From Candidatus Helarchaeota archaeon (lineage in GTDB: Archaea > Asgardarchaeota > Lokiarchaeia > Helarchaeales > JABXJV01): a stretch of DNA of 16,210 bases. Each line of letters opens with the position of its first letter. The first letter of the stretch is position 1. The stretch is from contig JABXJV010000071.1 of the NCBI GenBank assembly GCA_013375355.1, forward strand, positions 1 to 16,210. The letters are read 5' to 3'. Both the position numbers and the translations under genes were made by a program. Of this stretch, positions 6,957 through 14,966 are shown piece by piece. The notes under the pieces were generated by a model that worked only from the letters and a program-made list of their open reading frames with translations, searched no databases and was not told the DNA's origin.

Positions 6957-8849
6957 TTGTTTCAAAATAAAAAAGAAAACAATCCCAAAAGTGATGGTTT
7001 AACAGAAACTCCTATCCTTACTGGGGATAAATCTCTCTATGAAATCTTTTTATGCTATTTTGATGAAGCAAGAGGTCATCTAACATTATATACTTATCCA
7101 GAATACTTAAAGAAAGATCAAAATCAAGAAAAAATTATCAAAATTCACTCAATCTGGTTTTTAGATACCGAATTTCAAGAAAATTTGGATCATGTTGACC
7201 TAGAATATGGAGACCGAATATATTTAGCAATGAAGTTTAGTGGTGAATCATATAGAAAGAAGAGTCGTTCTGGAATGGACGAAAAAACCCCAGAAACTTA
7301 TGTTTTAATGTTAAGTTTACCTAAAGATTACTCTTTTTTGGGAGCAGACTTATTAGTATCTTTATACTCGAAGATTAAAGCTCTAGCAGATAGACTCTAT
7401 ATCCTTATTCAAAAAGAACACGCTGTATATAAAGTCGTAAAGTCAGCGAAAGATCGCACAATAATTAAGGAAGGAAAAGTTATAGAAAAAGAATTGTATA
7501 ATATTTCTAAAACTTTATTGCCCAGGATTTCTGCTGATGCAATAAGTTCGTTAGCTAGTGCAACAACAAAGAAAAATGAAAAATTAGCATATTTATTATT
7601 TCATGATATGTCAAGGTCTTCTGTTCCTTCCACCCCAAGGCAATTTGATATTTCGAAGATTGGTATAACCGAGGATAAAACTGAATATTTTAAAAGAATT
7701 GCGATGTTAACTAAAATTGAATTAATTGAAAATCGAAAAAAAATTAAAGTTGCAGTAAAGAATGTTTCTTTAAAAGATCTATACAATATTAAAATTGAAA
7801 TATCACAAGTTCAAGAGTTTTTTGAGACTAGTCATTGGGAAACGAGTATAGATACTTGGTTTGCTGGTGAGGAACTTGTCTTTCAATATCCAATTAGTGA
7901 TTTAAAAAACCATTATATTTTTGAAATAAACAGTACTGACCGAAAAATACTTGTAAAGGAGATTCAACCACAGAGACTCATTCCTAAAGAAGAATCTTTC
8001 TTTGAAAGAATATTAGTTAATGAATTTATGGATAATAATCCTTTAACAATTTCATACTCTGCAAAGATTAGCGACGCAGTTAAACTAATGAATTCTGAAA
8101 AGAGTGATTATTTGTTAGTCACATTGGGCGAAAAACCAATTGGTATTATTACAAACCGCGATATTCTCCGTAAACTCATTAGAAGTTGCCTTCTCCGCCG
8201 TGATGCGGATCCTAATAAAATCCAATGTAAGGATATTATGTCCTCTCCAATAAAAGTCCTTAATGTTAATGATAACATACGAAAAGCTGCTATGATGGTT
8301 TTACAACATGATATAAAAAAGCTTCCTGTTCTAGACGATGGTCATTTGGTTGGTATCATCAGGCATAATGATATAATTAATATTTACCTTTCTCAAAGGC
8401 TTGAGGAAGAAGAGGAAACGAACTTTGGCGAAATAAGAAACCTGGGTGAAAAAACGGTAGACGAAATAATGATAAAGGACGTCCAGAAATTATCAACGAA
8501 TCAAAATATTGCTACATTGTTGGATATCCTTTTTAAAAAGAAGATTGGAAGCGTATTAATAACCGAAAATGGAAAAGCTGTTGGAATTATAACTGAAAGG
8601 GATATCATGAGAGAAATAATTGAAAAAGGTAAAGACCCCCGCACTACTAAAATCCATGAAATAATGAGTTCGCCTCTTGTAACTATCAGTCCAAAAACGA
8701 AGATAAGCGAAGCAAATGAAATCATGATAACTAAAGATTTTCGCTATCTTCCAATAGCATCTGATCATGATCCAAGTGAAATTATAGGCATCGTCTCAAG
8801 TACTGACATTCTCAGATTAGACATAAAGAAGGCAGAAAGTGCTTATTAA
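6957..8849 (+). CDS. Large four-CBS protein with novel N-terminal and FFE/WETSI domains
   Basis: A 630-residue protein. Residues ~25-215 form an alpha/beta domain beginning YEIFLCYFDEARGHLTLYTY, possibly longin- or roadblock-like but not recognised. Residues ~263-336 carry the module shared with the FrhB-like and arrestin-like proteins downstream (SQVQEFFE, WETSIDTW, EELVFQYP). Residues ~356-480 and ~500-625 are two Bateman pairs (four CBS domains) with classic GIITNRDI, GIIRHNDI, GIITERDI and GIVSSTDI ends. A role as adenine-nucleotide-responsive regulator is inferred from the CBS domains. The start is uncertain: TTG at 6957 is the only conventional start codon before the first domain, and no clear ribosome site precedes it. 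The next ATG lies about 90 residues in, inside that domain. Confidence 0.8.
   Translation: MFQNKKENNPKSDGLTETPILTGDKSLYEIFLCYFDEARGHLTLYTYPEYLKKDQNQEKIIKIHSIWFLDTEFQENLDHVDLEYGDRIYLAMKFSGESYRKKSRSGMDEKTPETYVLMLSLPKDYSFLGADLLVSLYSKIKALADRLYILIQKEHAVYKVVKSAKDRTIIKEGKVIEKELYNISKTLLPRISADAISSLASATTKKNEKLAYLLFHDMSRSSVPSTPRQFDISKIGITEDKTEYFKRIAMLTKIELIENRKKIKVAVKNVSLKDLYNIKIEISQVQEFFETSHWETSIDTWFAGEELVFQYPISDLKNHYIFEINSTDRKILVKEIQPQRLIPKEESFFERILVNEFMDNNPLTISYSAKISDAVKLMNSEKSDYLLVTLGEKPIGIITNRDILRKLIRSCLLRRDADPNKIQCKDIMSSPIKVLNVNDNIRKAAMMVLQHDIKKLPVLDDGHLVGIIRHNDIINIYLSQRLEEEEETNFGEIRNLGEKTVDEIMIKDVQKLSTNQNIATLLDILFKKKIGSVLITENGKAVGIITERDIMREIIEKGKDPRTTKIHEIMSSPLVTISPKTKISEANEIMITKDFRYLPIASDHDPSEIIGIVSSTDILRLDIKKAESAY
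7743..7964 (+). other. Shared FFE/WETSI module, copy in the CBS protein
   Basis: About 74 codons (residues ~263-336) encode a predicted beta-rich module with landmarks KNVS, SQVQEFFE, WETSI, W, EEL.F.YP. Aligned without gaps to the copy in the FrhB-like protein over the first 50 residues, 24 positions are identical by my count. Confidence 0.75.
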
Positions 8850-8939
8850 GCGTTTAAAACCCAAACTTTCCTATTTTATTAGATCTTTTTTAAAAGTTTA
8901 AAAAATTATGTTTAACAATTTTTGCTTATTAAGATTTAA

Positions 8940-8963
8940 TAATAATATTGAATAATATTATTA
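8940..8963. repeat. AT-only perfect hairpin in the 8850-9015 gap
   Basis: TAATAATATT (8940-8949) and AATATTATTA (8954-8963) form a 10-bp inverted repeat with loop GAAT, followed by AAATTTTTAATTT. It sits in the 166-nt gap before the FrhB-like gene and could be a terminator or simply promoter-region AT bias. The rest of the gap holds T/A runs and a TATA-like CATATAAAA (8984-8992) 28 nt before the GTG start, which could be the promoter of the next gene. Confidence 0.3.
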
Positions 8964-9015
8964 AATTTTTAATTTATTAGTATCATATAAAAATCAAGAA
9001 AAGGAAGTTATTATT

Positions 9016-10500
9016 GTGTCTAATACTGAAGACACCGATGACGAAACTGAAAGTTACTTAGAATCATTCAAATATGCTCAAAAACGCCTTGAAGCTGAAG
9101 AAAGAAAAGATAGCTTCGGAAAATTAATGCGAGAAATAGTTGATAGTGGTGTATGCACCCATTGCTCAGCTTGTGTTGCTACTTGCGATGTCTTAATTTG
9201 GGATCCTGTTACTGATAGACCAAAATTAACTGGTAAATGCTCTGGTTGTGGTATATGTTACAATCAGTGCCCTAGAACTATTACTACAATACCTGACTTA
9301 ATTGGTGAGTTCAGGACTATTTATACGGCAAGAGCAACAAATTCTGAGATAAAAGGACAAGATGGCGGTATAGTCACTGCTATCTTACTTTACGGGCTTG
9401 AGTCAAAGTTATTTGATGGTGCTGTAGTTACACTTAAAAGTAAGGAGGAACCTTGGAAACCTGTTCCGAAGTATGTGACTACAAAGGAAGAAATATTACA
9501 ATCCTCAGGCTCGATATATTGTCATTCTCAAACTGTAGTTCCTTTGATTGGCTCTCTAAGAAAGGGAGCCCACTCAATTGGATTTGTAGGAACACCTTGC
9601 AACATCAACTCAGTTTATAAAATGCAAAATTCACCATTTGGTCTTTTAAAATTATTTATGCGTGCCAATATATTTAGAATTGGACTATTCTGTATGGATT
9701 CATTTTCATATGAGGGTTTGGCAAAGTTCTTAACCGATAACAATTTAAATTGGTCGGAAGTTGAAAAATGTTTAATTAAAAAGGGTAAGTTCATCTTTCT
9801 TCTTAAAAATGGGGGAGAAATTACGGAAAGAGTGCATAGATTAAACCGTTACAAATCAAGTTCTTGTTATTACTGTACTGATCTTACTTCCGAAAGTGCA
9901 GACATCTCCGTAGGATCTGTTGGCTCTGCTGATGGATATTCGACTGTAATAATTCGAAGTGCTATAAGTTTTGAATTATTCCAAGATGCAATTGACGCGG
10001 GATATATTGAAGCAACACCTTTAGAAAGAGATAAATTACGTTTAGTGTTAAATTTAGCTAGAATGAAAAAACAAAGTCTTTATACTATAAGGTCAAGGAG
10101 GAAATTTGTCTATCAAGCCCCTAAAGAAGTAATAGAAAAGCCAAAATATGTGCCTGCAACAAAGGATGATATTATAAAGGCAGCTGCAAGAAAAATGGCT
10201 AAGTTATCAAAGGCAGATGTAGATGACAATTATATCAGGTTCATATTAATCAATTCAAGTGGTGAAACGTTAGATAATGTTAATATTCATATAGCAAGCG
10301 TTCAAGATTTTTTTGAAGTAGCATCCTGGGAAACTAGTATTAAAGTTTGGTATCCATTTGAGGAACTAGAATTCGAATATCCTAGAACTAAAGATGATAC
10401 TGAATATCTAATCCAATTAAATGACTATAAAGGTTTAATAATCTCACGAGTTGCAAATGTTAAGAAAATACTTGAGAAAAAACAATCAAAAAAGAAATAA
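9016..10500 (+). CDS. FrhB/FdhB-type iron-sulfur flavoprotein with extra C-terminal module
   Basis: A 494-residue protein. Two [4Fe-4S] ferredoxin motifs come first (Cys47/50/53/57 and Cys75/78/81/85). The coenzyme F420 hydrogenase/dehydrogenase beta-subunit domain follows (about 100-370) with hallmark blocks GQDGGIVTAILLYGLE, FVGTPCNINSVYKM and CTDLTSESADISVGSVGS. Family members carry FAD and pass electrons between F420 (or another carrier) and ferredoxin-like centres. Residues ~407-480 are an addition not usual for FrhB: the module shared with the CBS and arrestin-like proteins. This suggests docking or regulation. The start is GTG; AAGGAAG at 9001-9007 precedes it. Sitting among GTPase and CBS genes rather than hydrogenase genes is unusual. 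Confidence 0.88.
   Translation: MSNTEDTDDETESYLESFKYAQKRLEAEERKDSFGKLMREIVDSGVCTHCSACVATCDVLIWDPVTDRPKLTGKCSGCGICYNQCPRTITTIPDLIGEFRTIYTARATNSEIKGQDGGIVTAILLYGLESKLFDGAVVTLKSKEEPWKPVPKYVTTKEEILQSSGSIYCHSQTVVPLIGSLRKGAHSIGFVGTPCNINSVYKMQNSPFGLLKLFMRANIFRIGLFCMDSFSYEGLAKFLTDNNLNWSEVEKCLIKKGKFIFLLKNGGEITERVHRLNRYKSSSCYYCTDLTSESADISVGSVGSADGYSTVIIRSAISFELFQDAIDAGYIEATPLERDKLRLVLNLARMKKQSLYTIRSRRKFVYQAPKEVIEKPKYVPATKDDIIKAAARKMAKLSKADVDDNYIRFILINSSGETLDNVNIHIASVQDFFEVASWETSIKVWYPFEELEFEYPRTKDDTEYLIQLNDYKGLIISRVANVKKILEKKQSKKK
10234..10455 (+). other. Shared FFE/WETSI module, copy in the FrhB-like protein
   Basis: Residues ~407-480 contain SVQDFFE, WETSIKVW and EELEFEYP in the same order and spacing as in the CBS protein. 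It lies after the complete FrhB domain and a basic linker, so it reads as an appended domain. Confidence 0.75.
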
Positions 10501-10562
10501 TTTCTTGATTATTGAAAAAATTAAAAATATCTTTAAAGTACATTAAGTGAAGTGACTAAAAA

Positions 10563-11474
10563 ATGAAGATATCATTAGTTGGTATTTCTGGTTGTGGCAA
10601 AACTTCAATCTATGCCACAACGTTTGCAAGTAAAAGTCCAGAAGAAACAAAAGCATTTCGCCCAACTGTAATGTATGAAGTGCGATCCCACCCATATTTA
10701 GGACTTAATGTTAGTTTTTTCGACTTTGGAGGGCAAAATCAATTTAGAGCGGATTATCTTGCCAAGCCAGAGATTTTTAAGGAAACCGATGTATTGATTC
10801 CTATTATTGATCTGCACGACCCGGACAAATTTGATATTGCATCAGACTATTTTAAGAAGTTAAAAAAAGTATTTGATGATTTAAACATAAAACCAACTGT
10901 TTTAATCTTTTACCATAAATATGATTCAATAGACTATCAAAAGGAACTTCTAGAAGCAAACCTGCAAAAAGCGAAAGGAATTTTTCCAAAGATTTTTGAA
11001 GGTTTAAACTCTGAAGAACGAATAACCTCAATTTATGACCAAGAAAAATTATCTATTGTTTTTCGTGATTTACTTGTAGCAAATTATAAGGACCTACAAA
11101 GGCATGTGGAAAGTGCGGAAAAGCAATTATCTGAGATCAAAGCAAAAATTATAATTAGCGACATAAGTGGTAATGTAATAGTCCATAATGTCCCCGGAAT
11201 TTCTACAGGTTTGCAATTACGAGCAGATCTCAGAGATTTTATCAGTTCTTGTAATACAATGCGAGAAAATTTCTTCAATGCAGATTCTGTTTATTTTAAA
11301 GGCGAGTCTGGCGAAGTAGACAAAGAAATTGAGATATATATTTTCAAGTATATATTAAGTGTTTTATTAATGAGACCAAAAGATTTAGACAGTAGTTCAA
11401 AAGAAAAAATAAAGACTATGCTTACTGATATGGAATTGTTTGCAGATTTAGTAGTTCGAGCACATCAAGAGTAA
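10563..11474 (+). CDS. Rag/Gtr-like GTPase
   Basis: A 303-residue protein with P-loop GISGCGKT (residues 7-14), switch I RPT (33-35), G3 DFGGQ (54-58) and G4 HKYD (118-121). The HKxD form of G4, in place of NKxD, together with xGGQ is typical of the Rag/Gtr branch. The C-terminal ~115 residues (from KAKIIISDISGNVIVHNV onward) form an alpha/beta extension that is probably roadblock-like, as in Rag proteins. Eukaryotic Rags signal amino-acid status on the lysosome; here only switch function can be inferred. It follows the FrhB-like gene by 62 nt and precedes the arrestin-like gene by 24 nt, so co-expression with both is likely. Confidence 0.85.
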   Translation: MKISLVGISGCGKTSIYATTFASKSPEETKAFRPTVMYEVRSHPYLGLNVSFFDFGGQNQFRADYLAKPEIFKETDVLIPIIDLHDPDKFDIASDYFKKLKKVFDDLNIKPTVLIFYHKYDSIDYQKELLEANLQKAKGIFPKIFEGLNSEERITSIYDQEKLSIVFRDLLVANYKDLQRHVESAEKQLSEIKAKIIISDISGNVIVHNVPGISTGLQLRADLRDFISSCNTMRENFFNADSVYFKGESGEVDKEIEIYIFKYILSVLLMRPKDLDSSSKEKIKTMLTDMELFADLVVRAHQE

Positions 11475-11498
11475 AATCTTTTTTTATGTGAAAAATCA

Positions 11499-12665
11499 AT
11501 GTTGGTAAATCTCGAAACAGAAAAAATTGCCAAAGTTGGGATCCCTACTACAAGTTCGTCAACGTTCAATATGAACGAACTCGAAGAAGAACAGATAGAT
11601 ATTACTTGGGGCGGTTTACGATTATATATAAAACGTCCTTGTAAGAAAGAATTAATAATCTCAAAAAGTGACATTTTTTACAATGGTCTTTTTGAGAATG
11701 GTATATATAAAAGATTAAGAAACATCCCCATCAGTCGACGCGTAGTTCCAAGTATTGGTTCACGTATTAATTATTTTATCAGAGCAAACTTATCGCTAAT
11801 TAATAATAAAACCAAACAGGAAGAGAATTTTTTCAGCGATGGTTCAATAGTTATTAAGCCTGCAGCTACGGAACCAATATCTTCTCATCCTATTGATGTT
11901 AAAATAAAAGGGGTGGCAATAAATATTTCTAAAGATAGTTTCAAACCAGAAGAAGCAATTGAGATGGAATATACACTTGATAATTATCGAGATATCCAAG
12001 TTGAATTAATTCAAGACATAACCACAATCTGCCAATGTCCCGAATTCTGGAAGACTTGTGTTCATAATAAAAAGAAACCTCCAATTCAACGGGCCGTTTC
12101 GAATATTAAAAATCCACCTACAAATGGAACACTGATTTTAAAAATCCCAAAAGATTCGGAACCTTCCCATAATTACCTATATGAAACACAAGTAAGTCTT
12201 GGGGTGAAGCATAGAATTGGGGACGAAAATAATTGGTATTTGAAGATAGAAGCTACTAGTTTTACAAGTGAAAAAACCCAATTTACGATACCTATAAATA
12301 TAATAAAAGGCAGAACAGAAGAAACTGATTTCTTTGCACCCTCAGTAGGAGAAAAAGGTAAGGCTTTGGGAGCTAAAATTATAATAGGCAAGGAAATTGG
12401 AATATCAAGTAAAGTAATTGATGGTAATATCATAAATCTATCTTTAAAAAATAATTCTAAATATAATTTCGAAGGAGTAACTATACAAATTACAGGAATT
12501 AAAGAATTTTTTGAAATGCCTCCAAAAATGTTAGGAAAAATTAAATGGGATTCCAATCAATTAATAAATATCTCCTATGATAAATTTAGTTCAGATCTTA
12601 CATCGATCCAATTAAAAATAGAAGATAATAATCAAAATACTGTTTCGAAAAATATTTCATTATAA
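11499..12665 (+). CDS. Arrestin-like beta-sandwich protein with C-terminal FFE module
   Basis: A 388-residue, largely beta-strand protein without signal peptide or membrane segment. The N-terminal half contains LRLYIKRPCKKELI and then a long segment with INISKDSFKPEEAIEMEYTL followed by VELIQDITTICQ. This is the pattern of an arrestin-type beta-sandwich (ligand/F-x-P-x-E then paired strands). Residues ~312-380 resemble the shared module (KNNS, GIKEFFE, then a Trp in the same column), though WETSI is not kept. Cysteines CQCPEFWKTC near residue 180-190 are unusual and could bind metal. The start ATG is close to the Rag-like gene. Arrestin assignment is moderate; NEW3- or CARDB-like beta domains are alternatives. 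Confidence 0.6.
   Translation: MLVNLETEKIAKVGIPTTSSSTFNMNELEEEQIDITWGGLRLYIKRPCKKELIISKSDIFYNGLFENGIYKRLRNIPISRRVVPSIGSRINYFIRANLSLINNKTKQEENFFSDGSIVIKPAATEPISSHPIDVKIKGVAINISKDSFKPEEAIEMEYTLDNYRDIQVELIQDITTICQCPEFWKTCVHNKKKPPIQRAVSNIKNPPTNGTLILKIPKDSEPSHNYLYETQVSLGVKHRIGDENNWYLKIEATSFTSEKTQFTIPINIIKGRTEETDFFAPSVGEKGKALGAKIIIGKEIGISSKVIDGNIINLSLKNNSKYNFEGVTIQITGIKEFFEMPPKMLGKIKWDSNQLINISYDKFSSDLTSIQLKIEDNNQNTVSKNISL
12432..12640 (+). other. Divergent copy of the shared FFE module in the arrestin-like protein
   Basis: Residues ~312-380 keep KN.S, V.I.I, EFFE and a tryptophan 11 residues after EFFE, in the same columns as the two other copies. WETSI and EEL.F.YP are lost, so homology is likely but weaker. 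Confidence 0.5.
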
Positions 12666-12773
12666 AACTTTCCTCCATTTTTTATATTAATTTCTTGAAA
12701 TCCACAATACTGGATAATATTTTAAACCTTATAGTATTTTACCATTATTGGAAAAAGATGAACTGTGTTCTAA

Positions 12774-12947
12774 ATGGCTAAATCAAAAATTGATCCCAAA
12801 ATTCGTGATTTCGCAAAAAAAATTATGACTGACCTTGAGCTCAAGGGCGGTAAGATTTTGAAATTGCTTATAACTTTAGCTATAGAAGAAAACTGTGATA
12901 GAGATAGAGTAATTTTTAGAGCTAAACGAGCTTTAATTGGACAATAG
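12774..12947 (+). CDS. Unrecognised 57-residue small protein
   Basis: ATG at 12774 to TAG at 12947 encodes a small basic, mostly helical protein (MAKSKIDPKIRDFAKKIMTD at the start; CDRDRVIFRAKRALIG near the end). It fills most of the 338-nt space between the arrestin-like gene and hdrA, on the same strand. No clear Shine-Dalgarno sequence is present. Composition (charged helix, few low-complexity runs) looks coding rather than random, but there is no family match I can name. Bases 12666-12773 before it contain only a T-rich tract (12675-12682) and a TATA-like CTTATAGT near 12729. It could be a small regulator or a chance ORF. Confidence 0.5.
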   Translation: MAKSKIDPKIRDFAKKIMTDLELKGGKILKLLITLAIEENCDRDRVIFRAKRALIGQ

Positions 12948-13003
12948 AAGTAAATATTATTTTAAAATTTTGAAATGGAGTGATGTAAAAAAAGGTGGCT
13001 TAA

Positions 13004-14965
13004 ATGCAAGATGAAATTCGCATTGGTGTATATGTATGCTTCTGAGGTGTGAACATCGGAGGCGTAGTCGACGTTGAGAAAGTAGCGAAAGCCTTGGAAA
13101 ACGAACCAAATGTGATTGTATCTAAGACAGAGGCTTTTATGTGTAGCTCTACCCCACAAAACATGATTAAGGAAGATATTGAGAAACTCGGACTTAACCG
13201 AATTGTAGTTGGTGCTTGTACCCCAAAAATTCATGAACCAACTTACAGAGCCCTTCTTGAATCAGCAGGAATAAGTAAATACTTCTTTGAGATGGTAAAC
13301 TTACGAGAACAAGTTTCTTTTGTTCATGCGAAGGATCCCGAAGCTGCAACTAAAAAAGCTATACAATTAATGAAGGGTGGTATAGCACGAGCTAACCAAA
13401 TGGAAGATGTTCCAATAAAAGAGATGGACGTATATAAATCGGTGATGGTCATTGGTGGTGGAATAGGTGGAATTTCGGCAGCACTAGGTGTTGCGAATAC
13501 TGGGACTCAAGTTTATTTAATTGAGTCATCTCCAAGCATAGGCGGAAAAATGGCTCAATTAGATCGAGTATTTCCTACAGACGATTGTGCAATCTGAATC
13601 TTGGCCCCAAAAATGGTTGAAGTCGGAAAACATCCGAACGTTCAAATTCATACTTATACAGAAATTGAAGATATTTCAGGAAATGCAGGACAATTTAAAG
13701 TTAAACTAAAGAAAAAAGCTAGATATGTTGATGAAACAATATGCACTGGTTGTGGTCGATGTATGGAGGTTTGTCCCGTACAAATACCAAATGAATTCAA
13801 CTATGGACTAGGTACTAGAAAGGCAATAAATATTATATTTCCACAAGCAGTCCCAAAGGTTGCATATATTACAAAAGAATACTGTATAGATTGTAAACAA
13901 TGTGAAAAAAATTGTCTAGCTGGGGCAATAAAATATGAACAAGAACCTGAAGAAGTTGAACTTGAAGTAGGTGCAATCATTATTGCTACGGGCTATGATA
14001 TTTATGATCCAACTGGAGAATACGGATACAGAAAATATCTAAATGTTATTACTCAAATTGAACTAGAGCGTATGTTAAGTCCGACGGGTCCTACAGGCGG
14101 ACATATTTTAAGACCGAGTGATGGAAAATCTCCAAAAAAACTTGCAATGATTCAATGTGTAGGATCCCGCGATACCAAAAGTAATGCGTATTGCTCTGGT
14201 GGAGTCTGTTGCATGGTTGCAATAAAAAACGCCCAGTTACTCATGCAAGAATTTGACAATATGGAACTTACCATTTTCTATATTGATATTAGAACTGCTG
14301 ACAAAGATCAAGAAGAATATTATTCTCGAATACGAGGTCAGAATCCCGATATACGCTTCGTTCGTGGAAAAATTGGAGTAGTTAAAGAAGATCCAGAGAC
14401 TAATAATCTTATACTACGTGGCGAGGATACTCTTCAAGGAAAGGTAATTAAGGAAGAGTTTGATATGGTTGTTTTATCGGTAGCAATGGTACCTTCAAAT
14501 TCTACAAAGAATATAGTGGATCTTTTAGGGCTTGATAAAGCACCTAGTGGATTCTTAAAAGAAATTCATGGATGCTTAAGTCCACAAGAAACTAAAGTCA
14601 GCGGGGTATATATCTGTGGAGCTGCCCATGGTCCAAAAAACGTACCATATTCGGTATCAACAGCGAAAGCCGCGGCAATTGCAGCTACAGACTTCGTCTT
14701 GGCTGGTAGATTTCTTTTAGAGCTTATTAATCCAAATGTTATTGAAGAACTCTGTGTTGGCTGCGGAACTTGTGAAAGGAATTGCCCATATGGTGCGATT
14801 ACCATTAATGAAAAAGGTATTGCCGAAGTAAATGAAATGCTTTGTAAAGGCTGTGGAATTTGTGTTGCTAGTTGTCCTGCGCGTGCCTTAAGTCTTAGAT
14901 ACTATAGGGACGAGACAATTGATAATCAAGTTGCGGCTATGTTAAAAGAAGAAACCCAATCTTAA
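13004..14965 (+). CDS. hdrA: HdrA, heterodisulfide reductase subunit A, with two selenocysteines
   Basis: HdrA is the FAD-bearing, electron-bifurcating subunit of heterodisulfide reductase. The gene reads as one 653-residue frame if two in-frame UGAs are decoded as Sec. U14 in VCFUGVN replaces the Cys of the family's CHCG motif, and U198 in DDCAIUILAPKM replaces the second Cys of the DCSACIL-type motif. Other landmarks are in place: FAD site GGGIGG (151-156), inserted 2[4Fe-4S] ferredoxin (Cys247/250/253/257 and 294/297/300/304), the CVGSR...YCSGGVCC cluster motif (385-403) and the C-terminal 2[4Fe-4S] domain (584-594 and 614-624). AGGTGG at 12993-12998 lies 5 nt before the ATG. Length is normal for the family, so this is not a pseudogene. 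mvhD follows after a hairpin element. Confidence 0.95.
13043..13045 (+). other. UGA codon read as selenocysteine, HdrA residue 14
   Basis: In-frame TGA within VCF-U-GVNIGG, where HdrA proteins carry the second Cys of CHCGxNI. Clear HdrA homology continues on both sides in one frame. Confidence 0.88.
13595..13597 (+). other. UGA codon read as selenocysteine, HdrA residue 198
   Basis: In-frame TGA within DDCAI-U-ILAPKM, at a conserved Cys of HdrA and the position where methanococcal HdrA can have Sec. The TTG four bases downstream is not a real start; it lies inside the flavin domain. Confidence 0.92.
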
Positions 14966-14966
14966 A

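Noticed and set aside
8850..8910. Third copy of the SECIS-like element after the large CBS gene
   Set aside because: It shares only AACCCAAA and loosely similar T/A runs; neither hairpin can form.
13049..14965. Two separate genes (starting at GTG 13049 and TTG 13601) or a frameshifted hdrA pseudogene
   Set aside because: All three segments are in one phase, conserved HdrA motifs run straight through both UGAs, and each UGA sits on a family cysteine. Decay or frameshift would not produce that pattern twice here and twice again in mvhD.
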